Under the pieces are notes generated by a model, which did not search any database, had not been told where the DNA came from, and worked only from the letters and a program-made list of their open reading frames with translations. Positions 57,701 to 64,000 of a stretch of 64,000 nt of DNA are shown here, one piece after another (position 1 is the first letter of the stretch; every line of letters begins with the position of its first letter). The translations under genes and the position numbers were made by a program. This stretch comes from Anaeramoeba flamelloides (lineage: Eukaryota; Metamonada; Anaeramoebidae), in NCBI GenBank assembly GCA_027625915.1, contig JANTQA010000008.1:5697501-5761500 (forward strand). Reading direction: 5' to 3'.

Positions 57701-58764
57701 AAATCAAACACGATCTAAGATCCCATCCCTTTATTATTAAAATAAACCCTTTCGACAACACTTCTTTTCAAATTTTTTTTCTGCTTTATTGTTTTTTTTT
57801 TTTTTTTTGTTTTTTTATTTTTTTTTTCAAAAAAAAAAAAACTTTAGTTTCTTTTTTTTTGATTATAATTTATTTGATCTTCTAAAAACAAATTCACCAT
57901 TTTTTCTTTTTCATTCACAAAACCCTCACGAGTTGTTTCCAACAAGACTGTAAAATATATTGCGTTTTATTTACCCACAAAAAAAAAAAAAACTAATCTT
58001 TATTAAAACAAACCAATAGTTACCATTTCAAAGAAAACAATAAGACGTATTTCCCTTTTTAATGGTAACAAAGAATATTTTGGAATAAATTGTTTTTCAC
58101 AAATACACTCTTCTCGTATAATTTCCTTTCAATAAAATTGTTTTTTCATTTTTTATTGTTGATGCTAAAAAAAAAAAAAACAACAATGATTTCAAACCTT
58201 CAAATGAACATTACACTAAGGTATTGGTTTTTTATTTGAATATTATTCGTATTATTTTTTTCTTTAAAGTATTTGAATTTGTTATTTGGGCTTAATTTTT
58301 TTCTTTTTCAAATTGAGAAATTATTTTCTACTTTTCCTTTGTTTTGAAAGTAAAGTTTTTATAATTTTCATTGAGGAATAATTATATATATTGGTTACAA
58401 TACAAAACTATGTGGTGAATAGACATTATTCTGGAGGAGTTTGTAATTTGTTAAAATTGTCTCAAAATTTCCTCTTGTATTGATTCATAACCTGAGGTTA
58501 TTTCAAAATCAGACCATGTTAAAAGGTGGAAAAAATCAAAATTAAATCCCATAAGTGGAAAAAATACTCAAAAAAGTAAAAAATACCCCAAAGGTAAAAG
58601 AAGTAACAGAAATATTGATCATAATTGTATTTATTTATTAGTGTTATCTTAGCAATTGCTGAATTGTAATAATCACTGAAATGCGTTTACATTTATACAT
58701 CTAACAAAAAATTTTCTGAATTTTAAACTTTTAAATTTAAGGGAGTAGCCATTTTAGAAAATAA
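57701..58764. other. eL41 downstream region
   Basis: Long T and A tracts. A dyad GTTACCATT..AATGGTAAC spans about 58018-58070 and could form a stem. No gene was seen. Confidence 0.4.
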
Positions 58765-59110
58765 AATGAAATCTTGACAAGATCTTTAAAAAATTTTTTT
58801 TTTGTAATTTGTGTTTCGACTGATGAAATGGATGAGTTAGCCTCATTTAAACAATTTATTGATTTGAGTCTCTTTTTTGAAATTCAAAATTTACATCCTT
58901 CCAATATAAAACGAAAAAAAGTAACCTATTATTTTGTTTAATAATTAAGTTAATTCTTGAAAATGGTAAAACAAATTTTTCGTTTTATGTTGGAAAGTAT
59001 TGATTTCGAAAGCAAATTTTTTATTTGGTTTCTTTTTCTTTGGTTATTATTTCAATTCAAATCTCAGCTAATAAAACTAAATGAAGTATAGGTGATTCAA
59101 TAAATGAATA
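58765..59110 (-). repeat. Dispersed repeat D, copy 3 (inverted)
   Basis: Reverse complement of copies 1 and 2: AAAATAAAATGAAATCTTG, ATGGATGAGTTAGCCTCATT, CTTCCAATATAAAACGAAAA and a TTTTATGTTGGAAAG block in the expected order. It lies about 1.2 kb past eL41, on the opposite strand to that gene. Confidence 0.65.
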
Positions 59111-60734
59111 TTCGGTAGAAGCTTAACTCCATTTTATCAATTAAATTGAGATCTATTAAGAAAAAAAAATTTTTTGATTCTTTGAAGTTTGAAAAAAGTT
59201 GTTTTCTGATTTTCCAAAAAATGAAAAAAAAATTGCATAAAAATTTTCAATTTTGAAAATTTTTTTAACAAATTGTTTGGTCTTATTCACAAGAACCCTT
59301 ATAAAAATTCAATTCATTTTTGGCAGAAAAAAAATGATTTTGAATTTTGAGGATAAAATTAACTAATTCCCAAATCTCTTCAAGAAAATTATATTTTGAA
59401 AAATCGAAATTTTTCTTAATTCAAAAACAAAATTTCTGAGTAAAATATTAAAATGAATTTAAAACTTTGATTATTAAAACTACTATTCTTTAAAAAAATA
59501 CAATGATTTTTTAATCCGAAGAAATTTCATTTTTTTTTGGTTAACCAAAAGTTTCATCTCAAAAAAGAAAAAATATCTATATATTGAGATTTCTGGTAAC
59601 CAAGACTTGTTATAGTCTAATAATGATTAAAATGACAATAAACGGGGGATAAACCAGATAAATGTGAGAAATAAAATGAATTTAATACTTTTCTTTTTCA
59701 GAAAAAATGGAAAAAAAAAATTGATCTCACTAAACTAGTTTTCCATTATGGCTTTCTTAGTTGATCAGAATTTTTTGAGACTTGAGATCTACAAAATTTT
59801 TAAGTAAAGAATACCACCAATAACATATTTTAAAATTTTGCCTTGTTGTCGTAGAAGACTAGTCCCTTAATGAAAAATTAAAAATTATTGGTGGCTTGGT
59901 ATTTTTCAAATGGATTAAACCAACAATGAAATAAAATTTTATTATTTTAGTATATAAATTGATCTATTTTTGAATCTATTCATGCTATTTTATTTTATTA
60001 TACTGATAAATTCAAATAAATTTGGTAAAATTTTTACTTCAATTCCCCATTTTGTAATCTCACATCTCAACTTTTAAAACAAATAAAGAGAAAGAAACTT
60101 TTGAAACACAACCAATTTTACAAAGTTTTTTAACATTTAAAAAAAATAAAATACTTTCTACAAAGCTTGTGTAAAAAAATTTTTAAAAATGGAAAATGAA
60201 GTGATAATTTTCAGATATTTATTGGAATTTATCAGTATAAAAAATGGAGAAATCCCATTTAAAGTTATTTTATTTTTTTTTCAAATTCTTTTAAATTACA
60301 AAGATGAAACTTACAAGAGTTTGATAATTATTGAAATACCAAAACCTATTTCTAGGGAAAAAAAAAAAAAAAAAAAATGTTATTTTTACACTTTCATAAA
60401 ATTCAATAAATACTATTGGATTCATTGGATTTGTTAATTTTGTGTTTTAAAGTCCACTTTCAAAATTATAATTAAAAATATACATTTTTTTTAAAAAACT
60501 TTTAAATTGAAACAAATCAGAATTTGATTTCTTTGAGTTAAAATAACAAAAAGAATCAAAAATTTATTTTTTTTTATTATTTAAGGGAGGAGATTATTAA
60601 ACACTCTTGTTTGCCTAATTCCTAAATTTTTATTGAGGAATTTTATTAAAGACACAAAAATAATCCAATTTAACACTTAGGCCAATAAACACGTTGGATC
60701 TTTGTTATCACAATATTAGAAAATATATTATTTT

Positions 60735-60741
<7 letters not shown>
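59111..60741. other. AT-rich DNA with one E-type terminus
   Basis: GAAGACTAGTCCCTTAA at 59854-59870 is an intact E-type end, flanked by ACCACCAATAA..TTATTGGTGG, a small inverted repeat. A plus frame 60189-60437 (82 codons) crosses a poly-A run and is not convincing. Confidence 0.35.

Positions 60742-60768
<27 letters not shown>
60742..60768. repeat. (AT)n microsatellite
   Basis: About 13 AT units. Confidence 0.9.
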
Positions 60769-60773
<5 letters not shown>

Positions 60774-62029
60774 TAATTCAGATACCCAAATTTTGTGATA
60801 ATTTTCAGAGACAGGGAAATTTCATAGAAAATTTATTTTCAACGGATGGGAAATTCCATACAAAATGAAAAAGTTATTATTTTCAAAAAATAACTACATT
60901 TTTAGTTGACTTTTACCTCATTCAAGAAACCAAAATATCACATAGACTTTTAAAAATTAATTATAAATAAATCTGTATAAAATCTCTTTATAAACTAAAT
61001 TACAAATATAAACGAATAATTATTTTTTTTTAAAATATTTAACTGATTTTATAAGATAATTATGTACTTGGTATATTTTAGATTTTATTTGTATACATTT
61101 ATCTTACGAAAATTTTATTAATGTTTACAGAAGAAATAAACAGTTTGGAATAGGATATTTCAACTAAAAATCAATAAAACAGCATATATGAGAGTTTTAT
61201 TTATTATTGTTAATATTTTGTTTAATAAAAACTTTAGATTATTATTATCATTTCTACTTGTTTTTTAATATTACCAATTATTATATAATATTTATTTATT
61301 TATTATTTATTTTATTATTATTAAAAACTTTCCAAAAATATAACGAAAATATTTAATAAATCAAGTAAAAATAGGATAAGAAATATTTATTCAAAAGTTC
61401 AAAATTGGAAATTAAAAAATCATACTTTATAATAAGTTTTATATAATTATAAAAATAGATTTGTTTTTTTTTTTTTTTCAAGATTAAAAATTAAATAAAA
61501 ACAATTTTAAAAAATTCAATAATAAATTATTACAAAAAGAAAGAAATTATTGATAATATTAATAAAGACAATCAAGAATTAAATATCATTATTAAAAAAA
61601 TATTTTTTTATGGAAAATTAATTTTAAAAAATTAATAAAATAAAATCCTAAAAAAGGGTCTAAATTAATAAAATTAATAAATTATGAAATTTTATCAAAT
61701 TGAAAGTCGAAGAATAATATAATTAGAAAATCTTTAAAAGAATATTTTAGAAATAACAACATTTAGTTAAAAATTCTTTTAATTATTAACAAGAGATTAA
61801 TCAAAAGAAAATATGGAATAAATAGAGTAAAAATAACAATATAATATTATTTTTTTAAAAAGAGTCCACTTAAAAATTTAAGAAATAAAAGCTTTTTTTT
61901 TTTTTTTTTCATTAGAAACATATTTCTCATTAAATAAAATAAGAAAAACATTAATAATATAATAATATTTTAAAATTATTTTCATTAATTAACAATTGTG
62001 AAGTATCGTAGCTTTTCATGAATCAAAAT
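60769..62029. other. Extremely AT-rich DNA, nothing seen
   Basis: Simple A/T sequence with no repeat partner or coding stretch that I could support. Confidence 0.5.
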
Positions 62030-62640
62030 AATTTGTCACAATCTTTGATTTCACTCCATTATTTTAAATTCTGGAAAACCCAACGTGAAGTGGACATGGA
62101 ATACATTCAAGTACTGCCAAGTGCCTAACTTTTCAAGAATTCGAAATAATAGAGAAAAACCAAAGATTTTACTCAATTATTTTACATTATGGAAAATATA
62201 ACAACATTTTTTTTAATTTTGAAATTAAAAAAAAATATATAAGATTTTTTTTTTTTATTTCTAAAATTAAATAATCCGAAAGATGGTTTTCTTGAAGTTT
62301 TCTGTTTTATTCTAAAAATCAATAGAGTTTACATATAAAACAGAAAATATCATGAAAAACTAACGAAAAGTGTCTCAAATTTTGAACTAAACAGAAAATT
62401 CAAGGAAAAATAAACACTGCTTCCCAAAATTCAAAAGATTGGGTCATTTCTTTGATTTTATTCTATTTGAACATAAATGTAGGGAAAAGTCAACTGCAAG
62501 TTTTATTTTATTTTATATTTTTTTTTTGGAAAAATGATAGATTTTCGAAATAAATACAAGAATTAAAAAAATAAGGACTATAAGGTTTTCTTGAGTTTTC
62601 TGTTTACTGGCAAAATCAATGATTTTATAAAAAAAAAACA
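62030..62640. repeat. Hairpin array M, copy 5 (eroded)
   Basis: Partial arms AACTTTTCAAGAATTCGAAA..TTTTACATTATGGAAAA and GTTTTCTTGAAGTTTTCTG..CAGAAAATATCATGAAAAAC. Delimiter-like GCCAAGTGCCTAAC and ACTAACGAAAAGTGTCTC separate them. More diverged than the 3-kb block. Confidence 0.55.
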
Positions 62641-63780
62641 ACAACTATAATAAAACAAACAACTGTTCTCTTGGGGTTGGATATTTTCGCATGGAAACCT
62701 TTTAATTTTAGGATAAATATTAACAATAGAAAACCTATCTTAACTTTTTATTTATGAAAGTTAAAATGAAAGACTAACTAGCAAACATAGTGAAATTAGT
62801 ACCCATTTCTATAATGGAAAAGAAAAAAAGAAACCAAGTTTTTTATTTGTGTAATATCAATAATTTATATAATTTAAAATTAATTGTACATTAATTATTA
62901 AGAAAAAAAAAAAAACTTAACTATTTTTCAAAAAATATTGGCTCACTTAATAATTTCATTGGAAACAGTTTTTTCAGGATTTTTTTCTATATTCTTATCG
63001 AAATAAAATTTTTATTTCAAAATTAAAATAATTTTTTCTAATTTTGTCAAATTTTTGTTTTTCTTTTGTTGCACTTTTTCTTTTCTTTTATTTATTTATT
63101 TTTTTTTGATTCTTTTTTTTTTTTTTAAGAAAGTTAAATAGAAAAAATAAAAAATATCTTTTAAAAAATACCAAAAAATATTATGAAAATTGAGATCATA
63201 TGATTTATTTTCAAATTCATATATTTATAATCAAAAAAAACTGTTTTTCAACTTTTAAAGTTCAATAAGAAAAAATCGGTAATTTTCATTTCAAAAATTG
63301 TAGTTTTTTTTTTTTTTTTTTTGGTTTTTGATTTTATTTTTTTTTATAATCTATATATTATCAGGTTTTTATCCTTTTATAATAAATTAAAAAATGAATT
63401 ATTTATAATAATTAATGATTAGTTGTTCTTGAATACTAAAACATATATATTTTTTTCAATTTATTTTTTTCAGATGAGTAACAATTTTTGAAAAAATCAA
63501 ATCTTTTTTTGTAAAAGGAACCCAGTTTGAATGAAAAAATATAACAAATTCTATGATTTTAATCTGATATTCCCCTAAAAATAAATTTTCAATTTTTAAA
63601 TCAGAATCATTTTTTTTATTATTTTTTCTTTTATTAATTTTTATAAATAATAGAAAATTTTTTAAAAATAAAAACTAAATTTATCTGATTTATTTAACAT
63701 TAAAATTTATTTATTTAAAAATTTTATGTAATTTGTATGTCAATTTTTATTACAATATAATAATTCCAATAGACATTTAT
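62641..63780. other. AT-rich DNA, nothing seen
   Basis: Poly-T and poly-A tracts. No coding stretch that I could support. Confidence 0.4.
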
Positions 63781-63787
63781 TTTCTAA

Positions 63788-64000
63788 TGTCAAGATGATC
63801 TTGATACATTTTATCGAGAAGGATTTCAAAAAAATAATTTCAAAGTAACATGTAAATATTTTATTCCAAAACAAAGGGATTACCCAAAAAAAAATTAATG
63901 ATGAAGAAAAAAAAAATTATAAAATTGATAAATTTCTAGATGAAGCTATTGAATACACACCAATTGTATTAGAATATTTACAATACTTTTCACAAATTCA
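63788..64000 (+). CDS. Partial coding region running off the window end
   Basis: Two plus-strand open stretches in different frames read as protein: 63789-63895 with DDLDTFYREGFQKNNFKV, then from about 63880 to the end with KNYKIDKFLDEAIEYTPIVL. Composition is clearly unlike the preceding kilobase. Being in two frames, it is spliced, decayed or carries a sequencing error in the A-run between. No family was recognised; most of the gene must lie beyond the window. Confidence 0.4.

Noticed and set aside
60189-60437. 82-codon plus-strand frame
   Set aside because: Crosses a long poly-A run, ends in low-complexity sequence and has no recognisable motif.

Overview
The window looks like nuclear DNA of an AT-rich protist, most plausibly a free-living amoeboid such as Anaeramoeba or an amoebozoan. 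The basis is extreme AT richness between genes, much more GC in coding stretches, GT-AG introns, all three stop codons in use, and gene types that include a long-repeat saposin-like secreted protein, a VID27 family protein, a bZIP factor and a calcineurin-B-like EF-hand protein. The species is inference. Gene density is low and most of the window is eroded, nested repeat DNA. I recognised no tRNA, rRNA, CRISPR array, LTR element or viral gene.

Layout. 0-4.1 kb: nested short transposons (families A, E, F) and arrays of short hairpins. 4.1-12.3 kb: AT-rich DNA with dispersed repeats (G, H, J) and no convincing gene. 12.3-17.4 kb: eroded coding pieces, a CENP-B/pogo-like helix-turn-helix fragment, an unrecognised 222-residue protein (minus strand), a candidate multi-exon gene at 14.9-15.6 kb and another on the minus strand at 16.8-17.4 kb. 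17.5-23.4 kb: two tandem copies of TTAA-ended element E, then A and D repeats. 23.8-26.3 kb: VID27 protein. 27-30.3 kb: elements C, B and A. 30.9-31.2 kb: a two-exon 46-residue protein. 32.1-32.8 kb: a bZIP gene with a perfect CRE site upstream. 36.1-37.5 kb: DNA transposon Q with ATCGCGATA-like subterminal repeats, an exon-like fragment, and a family B MITE inside it. 38.05-39.79 kb: six-domain saposin-like protein. 40.1-40.5 kb: candidate two-exon gene. 41.1-43.6 kb: a head-to-head pair of E elements and a long CA microsatellite. 49.0-53.2 kb: five-exon EF-hand gene whose last intron is about 2.85 kb and holds a MITE. 55.3-56.7 kb: hairpin array and full-length C element. 57.5 kb: ribosomal protein eL41. 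58.7-63.8 kb: repeats. 63.8-64.0 kb: the start of another coding region.

The genes do not form one pathway. The EF-hand protein (Ca2+ signalling), the saposin-like protein (secreted membrane-active peptides), VID27 (trafficking-associated), bZIP and eL41 are ordinary cell genes spaced by repeats. The notable signals are the hairpin arrays, transposon Q, the CRE upstream of a CRE-type bZIP, internal sequence exchange in the saposin repeats, candidate introns as short as 31 nt, and D repeats lying 3' of three separate genes in the same relative orientation. Multi-exon models made by eye without transcripts are tentative.
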